Part shown: positions 31,240 to 41,555 of the stretch, piece by piece | Layout of the letters: every line of letters begins with the position of its first letter | Position numbering within the stretch: the first letter of the stretch is position 1 | NCBI GenBank assembly: GCA_934045075.1 | Contig: OW203723.1 | Location: 3,488,577-3,552,576 of the forward strand | DNA length: 64,000 nucleotides | Source of the DNA: Yponomeuta sedellus | Lineage: Eukaryota; Arthropoda; Insecta; Lepidoptera; Yponomeutidae | Reading direction: 5' to 3' | Made by a program: the position numbers and the translations under genes | Notes under the pieces: model-generated | Seen by the model: the letters and a program-made list of their open reading frames with translations, nothing else | The model's database searches: none | Told to the model about the DNA's origin: nothing

Positions 31240-32060
31240 TCTGTTTATAGCAATGGGCCATTTTGTTGTCGGTTCAATATCTTTTTCGTCAGAGAAAATG
31301 CATCCAGTGAACCTCTCCCATATGCTGCTGTCGAATCTAATCTTCGGGTTTAGGTTACTTTGCTCCTCAATCGCGTGAATTCTACACTTCCCGCGCCGTT
31401 AAGTTCGCCCGCCAGTTCGTTGACGTGTTTCGAGAGCTTAGTTTGGTATCTTTCGCTGTATTTTGCTATCTCTAGTCTGACTGTGTTGATGTTTAGGTCC
31501 ATATTTTTTGCTTATAAAGTATGGATGTATTTGTTGCTTAAAAAGTATGGAATGCTGAGCATTGTCCTGATTGTCTTATAATAATCATTGCTTAATGTGC
31601 CTCCAGTTACAGATGGATACCGCATGCATAAATAGTAATTTTCTAAAAGAGAACAATATCATGCATTTTGTGTTTTCGGATTCACATGCAAAACAAAAAT
31701 ATTAATTTAGTAAAACAAAAAATTTATACAAATATAAAATTTAAAATCTTATTTCACTACAATTTCATTTCATTAAACCATTAAACATAGTTTTAAAACT
31801 ATACCATTGCTTTTAATTTTATTAACCATTAGATAACTTACATAATAATATTTTAATTTTATTTGTAAGTTAATGTAACCTCTGTTGATGGATCAATAAA
31901 GAAATCAAATCAAAGTCTTGTTTCGGAATCTCTCCAAGATTTCGAGATCGCTATTGCTGGCGGTACCCCAGAGCTGGATCCCGTAGGTCCAAATAGGTTT
32001 CAGTATCGTTATTGTGATTTTACTAGTTGAGGATAGCTTAACTCTTGAGGTAACTCTAAT
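31240..32060 (-). pseudogene. Jockey-like LINE ORF2 relic, split by an AT-rich insertion
   Basis: On the - strand 32045-31912 reads TILKPIWTYGIQLWG then SDLEILERFRN, and 31510-31380 reads NINTVRLEIAKYSERYQTK, LSKHVNELAGEL. These are the usual C-terminal blocks of Jockey-clade ORF2, in the right order. Between them 31590-31910 is an AT-rich insertion ending 'gatcaataaagaaatcaaat', a polyadenylation-like retroelement tail. Stops and missing parts show it is dead. Confidence 0.75.
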
Positions 32061-32139
32061 GAGTTTAAAATTGTACTAAGTACAGGCTATGCACAGCGGT
32101 TACTATAACACCAAGGATTATTCAGAAAACAAAGGTATT

Positions 32140-32455
32140 TCAATATCAACCCTTGTATATCCCCACTGCTGGGTCACGAGTCTCTTCGTGCATCACAGGA
32201 AGGTTAGGCCATACTCCACCACGGGGGCCAAGTCCGGGTTTGTGGAGGATTATAAGACAGTGGCGGGCCTTACTGTCAGAAGTTATCAAGCCGCATATAA
32301 GGTCTCTGACATGGCTTGACGGCTTAGCGTGCCTAAGGTGCACGTAAGCGTTCGGAAGTCACGGGACGGTCACCCGTCCTGTTCCTGACCGCACCTTTTA
32401 TTGCTTAACTCAAGTATTTGATTCCGATCTCTGGGTTCGACTAGGCGCCGAGCGA
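32140..32455 (-). repeat. 5S-derived SINE, near-complete copy
   Basis: On the - strand it has the family head ('gttaagcaata', 'gcggtcagg', 'acgggtgaccg'), body and tail; on the + strand it begins 'tatcaacccttgtatatcc' and ends 'gggttcgactaggc'. Diverged but nearly full length. Confidence 0.8.
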
Positions 32456-32529
32456 AAGGTAGTAGCAATAATATAAACGGAAACGATTGCGTTTAGTGTT
32501 CAAGACATTCATCACTAATAAGTTTAAGA

Positions 32530-32635
32530 AACTCCGTTAAGCAATAAGGCCGCCAATTGTACTATGTATATTTGCAATTGTTTTGTATTTGTTGTTTTTC
32601 CAGTGTACAATAAATAATATTCTTATCTTATCTTA
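32530..32635 (+). repeat. LINE 3'-UTR-like tail
   Basis: 'gccgccaattgtactatgt' and 'gtgtacaataaataatattc' resemble the 3' end of the intact LINE ('cccgccaaatgtacaatgtt', 'ggtacaataaagaatttaat'). A probable dead 5'-truncated relative. Confidence 0.5.
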
Positions 32636-32654
32636 ATCGAATTAAAACGTTTTT

Positions 32655-32832
32655 ACACTATTTTTATTTTTAATGCACTAACCCGTGCTAAGGAACAAAT
32701 TTAATTATGTACGTAATACAGAGAATATTGTAAAGAGGTTAGAAATTTCACTGATGCCGTGAGTCGCCCATTGGCTCAATTGGTAGAGCGCTGGTACGGA
32801 TAGCCAGAGGTTGCTATCCGTACCAGCGCTAG
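32655..32832 (+). repeat. tRNA-like-domain repeat, rearranged copy
   Basis: Starts with the inverted segment 'ttttaatgcactaacccgtg', then 'tgtacgtaatacagagaata', then 'gcccattggctcaattggta' of the tRNA-like domain. After the anticodon stem the sequence turns back on itself: 'gctggtacggatag' is followed by 'gctatccgtaccagcgct'. This is the second copy in the window with a foldback at the tRNA domain. Confidence 0.75.
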
Positions 32833-33019
32833 AGGATAGAGGTTTTTTAAAACGTTTTTGAAAAAAAATAATGTGGAGTGTCTCTATTAGCTTTTTTTCC
32901 ACATAATTCTGAATTTAACGTATTTGGAAATCTAAAAAACTGTTACTTTTTTTTATTATTTGAATTGTATTCGCCAGGCCAAGTTGTGGCCGTTGAGCGT
33001 TTATGCTAAACAGCGAATC

Positions 33020-33325
33020 GCTCATAGCCCGACTGCCTGAGTGATTTTAAACGATCACGAAGGTTAAGCAACACAGGGCGCCTTCCGTGTATGGATTGGT
33101 GACCGTCTATGACTAATTGTAGACTTTTAGTCCGGATTTACTTACGGGTGTTGTTTTATCGGAAAAGTCTTTGACTAACGTTGGTGGCATCTTTCCAAGC
33201 CATGTCCAAGTCTCACATGTCTCTACAAATGCGCCCTTGATCCCCGTCATGGAGTATGGCCTATACCTTCCTCAGGGAAGAGACCCTTGCCCCCGGTGGA
33301 GATATAAATGGGTTGATGATAATAA
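33020..33325 (+). repeat. 5S-derived SINE interrupted by a MITE-end fragment
   Basis: The head 'gatcacgaaggttaagcaac', 'agggcgcc', 'tggattggtgaccg' is the copy closest to a real 5S rRNA. At 33119-33170 it is interrupted by 'tgtagacttttagtccggat' and 'ttacttacgggtgttgtt', the left end of the MITE at 37200. The tail 'ggtggagatataaatgggttgatgat' follows. Confidence 0.75.
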
Positions 33326-33403
33326 ACAGCCGGCACAGACCGGCTTTTTCTACTCCTATCCGGTTCACTAAGAGTAAAAATTTAAGAAATCAGTTGTATT
33401 CTT

Positions 33404-33430
33404 TTTTCTGGCTATGCAATAAAGTGTTCT
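33404..33430 (+). repeat. LINE 3' tail abutting the giant microsatellite
   Basis: 'ggctatgcaataaagtgttctc' matches the retroelement 3' ends 'tgtacaataaagtgttctcc' at 47860 and 'tgtacaataaaatgttcttt' at 22420. The (CTAT)n array starts at the next base. Confidence 0.6.
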
Positions 33431-34957
<1,527 letters not shown>

Positions 34958-35394
34958 AAGTCCAATGTTTGCCTACTCCTCTCCGGCTCTGTTAAGTCCA
35001 CAGTTTGTCTAATCTCGAATAAAATACTAAAGTGAATGATATATCCTATAAGATTAGCTACTTTAAGGGGTAGCTGGTCACATCTGCCGAAGAATCGATA
35101 GCACTAAAATATTTGCATTAAACATTGCCGTTAAACATAAAGGAAGCTATTCAATAAAACCGACTTTCTGAAATAGTCTACTTCACGCAATTAATCTCAA
35201 GATTATTGACTGCCGAACTCGCGATAACTTTCAATTTGCTTAAATCGTTTTTGTAAAGTTACCAGCGATAACTTAGCTCAAGATCCTGTAATATATGTAA
35301 AAGATTAATCCAATGGAATGGTATTCCATCTTTCAGACCGTTTCAATTAGGGTCGGAGATTATAGTGTCAGTAGATAAGTATAGGTGGTCTATT
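34958..35394. other. Intergenic, LINE scrap
   Basis: 35069-35102 ('gtagctggtcacatctgccgaagaatcgata') is a scrap of the RTE-like LINE. The rest shows nothing recognisable. Confidence 0.5.
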
Positions 35395-35530
35395 TATTAT
35401 TTTACTTATACGCTTGAAATTGCAAAATTCACGGTGGGCACGCGTAGTTATTTAGCCTATACTCTCTCTCTCTCTCTGAGAGAAGCCCTCCTGCACGACT
35501 GTAGGAGGGCTTCTAAAGGCTACATAAAAA
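35395..35530 (-). repeat. Dispersed repeat with a (CT)n/GAGA core (family V)
   Basis: 'cgcttgaaattgcaaaattc', 'ggtgggcacgcgtagtta', 'ctctctctctctctgagagaag' are the reverse complement of 36700-36805 and also match about 38100-38205. Here a hairpin ('gccctcctgca' / 'gtaggagggc') follows the GAGA block. Non-coding. Confidence 0.65.
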
Positions 35531-35575
35531 AGTTATTAAAACCAAACACAATAAAAAGAAAAATTAAATCTATTA

Positions 35576-35836
35576 CCATATCGCTCATTTGGCAGAATAA
35601 TGACGCAAATGTACTTTTTTGCCAATTTGAGTTAAGTATGCCAAAACACCCGAAATAACTGTTTACACTTGGGGAAAAAATGACAGTAATGTAGTTTTGT
35701 TCTTTATCGCGTGACAGCGCCACTGTCGTTGTGGCATTTTGACAAAGTTCTAACACTTCTGAATGAAACAACGGTCTCTCCTGTGAAATTGGAAAAAGGA
35801 CATTTGCGTCAATATTCTGCCAAATGAGCGATATGG
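35576..35836. mobile_element. 261-bp MITE with 37-bp terminal inverted repeats
   Basis: Left end 35576-35612 'ccatatcgctcatttggcag' ... 'gacgcaaatgt' pairs with right end 35800-35836 'acatttgcgtc' ... 'ctgccaaatgagcgatatgg', with one mismatch. No coding capacity. Confidence 0.85.
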
Positions 35837-35837
35837 G

Positions 35838-36175
35838 CATTACCCCCTATGATAGCACAACGTGGCGCTCTTTAGACACAGGGTATTCTAGAGTATCCAG
35901 GGTATCCTTGCTGTATGGTGTCGGCCTAGAGAATAGCATCAACCCAATTCTTACCGCGGGTGTCGTATAAGGCGACTAAGGGACACAAACCGGGGGGTGG
36001 GCAGCAGCGCCCACTGCAGTACAATTCCACCGAACTGCGATGCCCAACCCGCATGCCCAGCGTGGGGATTATGGGCCTTACCCCCTATGATAACACAACT
36101 ATACTAGTCTACTGCTGGACATAGCTGGACGGGGCTATGTCCAGCAGTGGACTAGTATAGCCTGACGATGGATCC
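35838..36175 (+). repeat. Non-LTR 3' fragment (family U) with terminal palindrome
   Basis: Shares 'gtgtcggcctagagaatagc', 'ttaccgcgggtgtcgtataa', 'gggtgggcagcagcgccc' with 22140-22395. The end is palindromic: 'tactagtctactgctggaca' faces 'tgtccagcagtggactagta' at 36102-36165, giving two inverted tail copies. A further tail copy occurs at 36240-36275. Confidence 0.7.
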
Positions 36176-36289
36176 TAGAGTGGGGCCAAAAGCAATGTAT
36201 GTGCTTGTATGTAAATGTAATGTTATGTTAAGGGGAGGGCTATCTCCAGCAGTGGACTAGTTTAGCCTGACGATGACGACGACCATTTC

Positions 36290-36700
36290 TGTATTAGATA
36301 AAAAAAAAAATGTATTGTATTATTAAAATAATTCCGTATATTCCATATTTATTTGAATTTAAAGTTGAAGAAAGTGATACCGGAATTGAGTTCAAAATGT
36401 GTAGTGCTTACGAAAGTTTTAGTTCCAATTTAAAATACACCCGTAGATTTTGTCAAAGTGAAATTATTTACAAAAAAATACAAATAAATAATAAGTCAAA
36501 CTATTAGTTTATTTTTTTTTATTTAAATTTAAAAATGTTTTATTTAAAGTAGCACAGAAACTTCGACCAATAAACAGAGAACATTATACTACATATTTAA
36601 AAATCTAGACTATTTTGAAGTATGGGAATAGTGGTTTTAACTTTATCCGACTGGCTTTTAACCCAACTTAAGGTGGGATATATAACCTATTTTTTTATGA
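36290..36700. other. AT-rich intergenic sequence, one repeat word
   Basis: 'aatgtgtagtgcttacgaaa' with 'gttttagttc' at 36395-36424 matches 19828-19857 and, inverted, 37168-37198. No gene. Confidence 0.5.
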
Positions 36701-36805
36701 AGCCTATAAAAGTCCGACTGCAGGCCTTCTCTCAGAGAGAGACAGAGAGAATGGGTTTAATTACCACGCGTGCCCACCGCGGATAGGTAATTTCAAGCGC
36801 AGATG
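36700..36805 (+). repeat. Family V repeat, opposite orientation
   Basis: 'gcctataaaagtccgactgc', 'ccttctctcagagagagaca', 'acgcgtgcccaccgcgga' are the reverse complement of 35395-35530. Further diverged copies at about 38100 and 45040. Confidence 0.65.
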
Positions 36806-36884
36806 TATTTGATTACATCTGCAATAATTCATCCTCGCATTTCATCCTCGGTTGAAGCGACACCCTTTTCAAATTCTTCTTCTT

Positions 36885-37050
36885 CAGGCTATATTAGTCC
36901 ACTGCTGGACATAGCCCTCCCCTATTGAGCGCCATAGCGCAAGGTTGTGCCATCATTGGGGGGTAATGCCCATAATCCCCACGCTGGGCATGCGGGTTGG
37001 GGATCGCAGTTTGGTGGAATTGCACTGCAGGGGGCGCTGCTGCCCACGCT
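36885..37050 (-). repeat. Non-LTR 3' fragment (family U), - strand
   Basis: Starts at its tail ('ggctatattagtccactgct', 'ggacatag') and runs through 'caaggttgtgccatcattgg' and 'gcatgcgggttggggatcgc'. Reverse-orientation copy of 22200-22390. Confidence 0.7.
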
Positions 37051-37166
37051 CACCCCCTTTTCAAATTATTAGGCGACAATTCATCCATCGCTATTAATTG
37101 GCACGTCACAATAGTTTATGGTTTATGCTAAAGTAGTCATTGCGGAAAAAAAAACACTGTGATGGT

Positions 37167-37362
37167 TTTTGAACTAAAACTTTCGTTAGCACAACACATT
37201 GTAGACTTTTAGTCCGGATTTACTTACGGGTGTTGTTATATCGGAAAAGTCCGACCAGGTTACGCTCCGACTCGCAGAGCTTAATCATGGTGAGCAGAGA
37301 CGGAGCTCGCGTCGACGGTTGCTCGTCTCACACACCCGTAAGTAAATCCGGACTAAAAGTCT
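37167..37362. mobile_element. MITE with 13-bp flanking direct repeats and nested inverted ends
   Basis: Flanked by 'acactgtgatggt' at 37154-37166 and 37363-37375. Inside, 'tgtagacttttagtccggat' at 37200 pairs with 'atccggactaaaagtctaca' at 37346-37365, continuing as 'ttacttacgggtgt' / 'acacccgtaagtaa'. A leading ~33 bp ('tttgaactaaaactttcgtt') lies outside the inverted repeat but inside the direct repeats. The core 'gcagagcttaatcatggtga' relates to 19610-19670. Confidence 0.75.
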
Positions 37363-37375
37363 ACACTGTGATGGT

Positions 37376-37659
37376 GTTCTTATTATCTATAACTATTTTT
37401 TTTGGTATTTTCTCGTGGTCAAATTATATTGCCGAGAGAAAACTATTTCTCGCAGTCCCATCAATGAACATGGTAATTTTTTTACGTAAAATCCCGATGC
37501 TGCAGCAACGTTGCTATTGCTGTGGTTGCGAGTAGACTGAAGTCCCTGTACAGTCAGTTATTGTAGTGAGGGTGGGTGGTCTACCCTCAATTCACTTTAA
37601 TCAACAAATAATCGTGATTCAACCCATTTAATTTAACTGTGCGTTTTATTTACGACCTC
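37376..37659. other. Intergenic, nothing recognised
   Basis: No coding block or repeat recognised. Confidence 0.5.
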
Positions 37660-37835
37660 TGTGGTGCAGCAGTAGCGCATCTGCCTTCCAAGCGAGAGGT
37701 CTAGGAAAAGAGACCCGGTCTTGGATGTTTAAATGTTTGTGATGTCGCTGTTTCTGGTTCCCACGACACAGGGTATCCTAGTGTGGGGCCAGAAGCAATG
37801 TATGTGCTTGTATGTAAATGTTATACTAATTTAAG
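37660..37835 (+). repeat. tRNA-derived SINE (family S1/S2 hybrid)
   Basis: The head 'acctctgtggtgcagcagtagcgcatctgcc' is A-box like; a B box is not clear. It continues 'cggtcttggatgtttaaatg' (shared with 27460), 'tttgtgatgtcgctg', 'gggtatcctagtgtggggcc' and a tail. 'ggccagaagcaatgtatgtg' also occurs at 36185. Confidence 0.65.
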
Positions 37836-38395
37836 TGTAAGTTTGTGCTAGCATCGCGGTTTAAAATATCGTGAGGTTAACCTAAGATAAATCGAAGTAA
37901 CTTACTCTATGTACCTAATCGTTCACGTACAAGGATCCTAGACTATTAAGTGCCGCGAACAAACTAAACTTCCCCTGATAGAGTGCCGAACTAACAAATG
38001 TTCGAAGAAAAACTAGCGAGAGAACTTTTAATACAGTTTTTGCTTGACTACGTGAATCACTAAGTACATTGCCGAAAAGCAATGTTTCTTAGACACCTAC
38101 GTTTTCATGTAGCCCATGTAAGTTCCGCTACAGGAGGTCTTCTCTTAGAAAGAGAATAGTGACCTCATTTCTCGCATGCCCACCGCGATCCACTACTTTT
38201 GTTTTGTTATACAAGTCAAGAGTTTGGTTAAAAGGTCCGTTTAAGATTCTAAATCTAAGATTCCGACAAGTTTACTTTTACCTAATGACAAGAATAGGTT
38301 GTTTATGAATGTTTTTACGAATCTGATTAGTGTTATATTCTTGATTTCTAGGAATTGGTCAAGTGATCTGCGTATGAGATGATATCATACTTTTA
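37836..38395. other. Intergenic, diverged family V repeat
   Basis: 38095-38205 ('gtagcccatgtaagttccgc', 'ggaggtcttctcttagaaagag', 'gcatgcccaccgcg') is a diverged family V copy. Otherwise nothing recognised. Confidence 0.5.
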
Positions 38396-38640
38396 AATTT
38401 ATGTTTTTTCAATTCAAGAAGATTGAGGGACCGTGGCTATGACTGCCGCTCTGGGGCCTATCTTATCTATGTTTTTTCAATTCAAGAAGATTGAGGGATC
38501 GTGGCTATGACTGCCGCTCTAGGGCCTATCTTATGAAAAAGATTTCCCTTGCTGTGCAGCGAGGTAACGCCGCCAGCATAGTGGGCACCCTTGGGTAGGT
38601 TATGTCCCGGGGCGGCTTTTTCTCTAAGTGTTTTTTTGTT
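38396..38640 (+). repeat. LINE-3'-end-like repeat with a local 67-bp tandem duplication
   Basis: 'atgttttttcaattcaagaa' through 'gcctatcttatc' is present twice head to tail (about 38400-38467 and 38468-38535), with two substitutions by eye. It is followed by 'gcacccttgggtaggttatg' and 'tcccggggcggc', matching 4575-4610. Confidence 0.75.
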
Positions 38641-39834
38641 TTTCTTTCAATGTTTTGTTTCAATTTTCTAGTTTTAGTTCTGACGAAACTTTTTGTGAAT
38701 TAATTTTATTTAAATACGTTGACATCTATGATTTTTAAAATTTTATTGCTATAATTATTTAATGTGATTAAAAGTATTTACTATTTTCAGTCAATGAAAT
38801 GAGCTTTTTATATTCTAGAAGTAGGTTTCTCTATTAGACGTTACGCTGAATTAAAAATGTTTCGAAGATGTCAAAGTGTTTATTCTTTATTCTAGGTGCC
38901 ATATCGCAATGTACCGATCACTAGTTCTGTGCTAAGACCCCTTTTAGTGCCGGCGGGTTTATCCGGCGTCTGTATTTTTAAGTTAAGAAATATTCTTTTC
39001 AATTCAATTCATTTCGACGTAAAGAATTTAAATTCTGTTTGCTGAATGTCAATGTACAACATAAAATGTAGGCCGCTATCTTCGGGCCATACTGTAGTGA
39101 AGAAAAAGGGCGCGGAAAAAAAAACTCCACTATTTTCTCAAGTCATCTTAAATCAAACACATAATTTGCCGCCTATACGTATGATAATACTTTATAATTG
39201 CCATCAATAGCTTTAAATGACACATTATTAGTTAAATGTCTTACAAAATTAGGTCTCTGTAATTGCCATTTTTATGTTAATAAACTGTTCTCTGCCTACG
39301 GAAAAACGTATTCGATTACTAGAATTGGTCGAGAAATTTGCCAATATGTTTACAAGTATCGGAAAGTTTTTTCATTGTTTATTTCGATATTTCCATTATG
39401 CCAGAGAGGAAATATTCCGTCCAGAGTCCGCATCAATCAGGCTGTCAATTACGCCACCAGCGTGTTTTGTTTCCTTGCAGACTGCCGCCGGTCCTGATGG
39501 AGGCTTTACTCCGAAATGTCTAAAATACACTTTGAATTTTAAGTGGCTTGAAGGCCGTAGCAAAACGAAAGTGGCTTAACTATAGTTATCGAATACGCTT
39601 GTTTGTTTTTTTTTAAAGGAACTTTTGAAAAATATCTCGACAATACTGGAATATATTAGAAAAAATTGTACCCAGCCAGGGCGGAGCGTGAGTGCCGTGA
39701 ATGCTCTGATCGATGGAACTAATTTATCGATGTGATGGGAAGCAGACTTACACGGGGTAATTTTGTCATATTTTGTCTGAAATTCTAAGAACGCGATTCC
39801 TATTCACACTTCTCAAATTTTTTCATCGTAGTGA
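38641..39834. other. Intergenic, nothing firmly recognised
   Basis: Overlapping open frames at 39198-39579 reach about 100 codons with no motif I recognise; no other coding sign. Confidence 0.5.
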
Positions 39835-40085
39835 GGGGCCCCTTTACCAACTTAAAACAGCCAAATAAAGTCTTGTGGTGTGGGTCCTTGTTTCACCAGC
39901 TTGCAACAATCAATTAAAACTCTGTCATGTGGGGTCTTTGTTTCATCAGCTTGCACAATTAAAATCCTGTAGTGTAAGGTCCTTATGTCACCAGCTTGAA
40001 ACAGCCAAATAAAATGCTGTAATTTGGCTTATTTGCATCGGCAATTTGAAACAACGAAATAAAATCCTGTGGTATGAGATCCTTT
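39835..40085. repeat. Degenerate ~57-bp minisatellite, host of the LINE insertion
   Basis: The module 'tttcaccagcttgaaacagccaaataaaatcctgtggtgtgaggtccttg' recurs about four to five times with differences. Another module lies on the far side of the LINE at 44820-44860 ('ctttcactagcttgaaacag'), showing that the LINE inserted into the array. Confidence 0.8.
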
Positions 40086-40297
40086 TTCTGTGGGTAGATT
40101 CGAAATAGGAAAGATCAAAAGTAATTTGCTCCCACATTTTTATTCATTTTAAAATACCTATACTTACTTTTAAAGTGCGAAATTGTATTTAATTGATAGC
40201 ACAGAGTTGTACAGTCCAGGGGTTATGTGATAACCAGCACACTTAACTACCATATCACCACAACTTCACCTCAAACAAAGGTCCCAACAGCTGCACT

Positions 40298-41077
40298 ATG
40301 CCGAACAACCATTTGGACACAATGGCTGCCCTAACCAGTCTGGAGAAGAAATTCACAGCAAGTATGGCCTCATTTGAATCCAGAATGTCATTAGCTGCAC
40401 CCACTCCTACAACTATGGAGCAGCTGGCCAATGAGTTTGCTGTCTTCAAGTTATGCATGCTGGAGGCGATCGAGCTACTCCGGGCACAGTTGACAGCCTT
40501 CGGTACACAGTTGGATGACATCGACAATGCGGGGCGAAGGAAGTTCCTTTGCCTGCTGGGTGTTGATGAGGCAGACGATGAGAACCTGAGCTCCCGAGTG
40601 ACCGATGTGTGCATACAGAAGCTCAAACTGGAGAAGTTTACAGCAGAGGACATCAAAACATGTTATCGTCTTGGAAAACCATCCAAGAACCAAACTCGAC
40701 CACGACCCATCTTGGTAAGGTACCGCAGTATGTCAGTTCGTTCCGAAGTGTGGCAAAACAAGAAGGCTCTTAAAGGTAGTGGCATCACGGTGACCGAATT
40801 TCTGACCCCAAGGCGTAGAGAGCTGTTCCTTGAGGCTAGACGTCGCCATGGCATCCATAGGTGTTGGTCGCTAGACGGGGTCGTATATGTGAAGCTTCCA
40901 GATGGTCAAAAGATCCGACTCGACACTCTACAGCAATTAGATCAGCTGGACCCAACGTCTGCCGAGTCAACGGCGGCCGAGTCTCCAAAGATGCCTGGGC
41001 CACCAGCGCCTGTTGCTTCCAAAGTCCAGAAGGCTTCCACAAGATCCACCAGACGTACTCAGCCTCCGAGGAAATAG
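40298..41077 (+). CDS. LINE ORF1 protein (nucleic-acid-binding/chaperone type)
   Basis: 259 codons from ATG. Residues 15-80 look helical (TSLEKKFTASMASFESRM ... LEAIELLRAQLTAFGTQLDD) and could form a coiled coil for trimerisation. About 82-180 (RRKFLCLLGVDEADDENL ... CYRLGKPSKNQTRPRPILVR) resembles the RRM-like fold of LINE ORF1 proteins such as the transposase_22 group. The C-terminus is Pro/Ser/Lys-rich (PRK end). There is no CCHC zinc knuckle, unlike typical Jockey ORF1. The role, binding LINE RNA into a particle, is from the family. Domain calls are by eye. Confidence 0.8.
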   Translation: MPNNHLDTMAALTSLEKKFTASMASFESRMSLAAPTPTTMEQLANEFAVFKLCMLEAIELLRAQLTAFGTQLDDIDNAGRRKFLCLLGVDEADDENLSSRVTDVCIQKLKLEKFTAEDIKTCYRLGKPSKNQTRPRPILVRYRSMSVRSEVWQNKKALKGSGITVTEFLTPRRRELFLEARRRHGIHRCWSLDGVVYVKLPDGQKIRLDTLQQLDQLDPTSAESTAAESPKMPGPPAPVASKVQKASTRSTRRTQPPRK

Positions 41078-41555
41078 ACGGGAAGTGACACAATTATGTC
41101 ACCGATATTGTTAACTTTGAGTAGAGGTTAACCTTAGCATCCTTGCCAAGAGTGTTCTCCTGAGATAACATAATATCACTGTATCGCTTCTGTCGTTTAT
41201 TCCCTTTTGTAGTGTACCGCTAACCGCTTCTTACTTTTTTTTTTTTTTTTTCTCGTATTGTTATTGTTACCACAGAATAACTGTCTATTTTTACTGTCGT
41301 GTTTCTGACAGTTACCACAGAGCGACATTCGGTTACGTTCTGAAACTTATATTTTATATTTATGATTGTCGATAATTCCACAACTTTGTTTACACTATCT
41401 GGTGAACCGGTAGTTGACGTGTAACTGGGCTTTGCTAAAATCTTCTGCTTTGCTCGGTATATATATATATATATATTTGTTTATTTACTGTATTTATTTA
41501 AAATTACCCATATCTAACTTATTTATTTTTATGTACATTTACTTAACTATATAAA

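Noticed and set aside
39198..39579. Overlapping ~100-codon frames, with 'ttccttgcag' as a possible splice acceptor
   Set aside because: No recognisable motif, no partner exons, and two overlapping frames are equally open; I could not support a gene.
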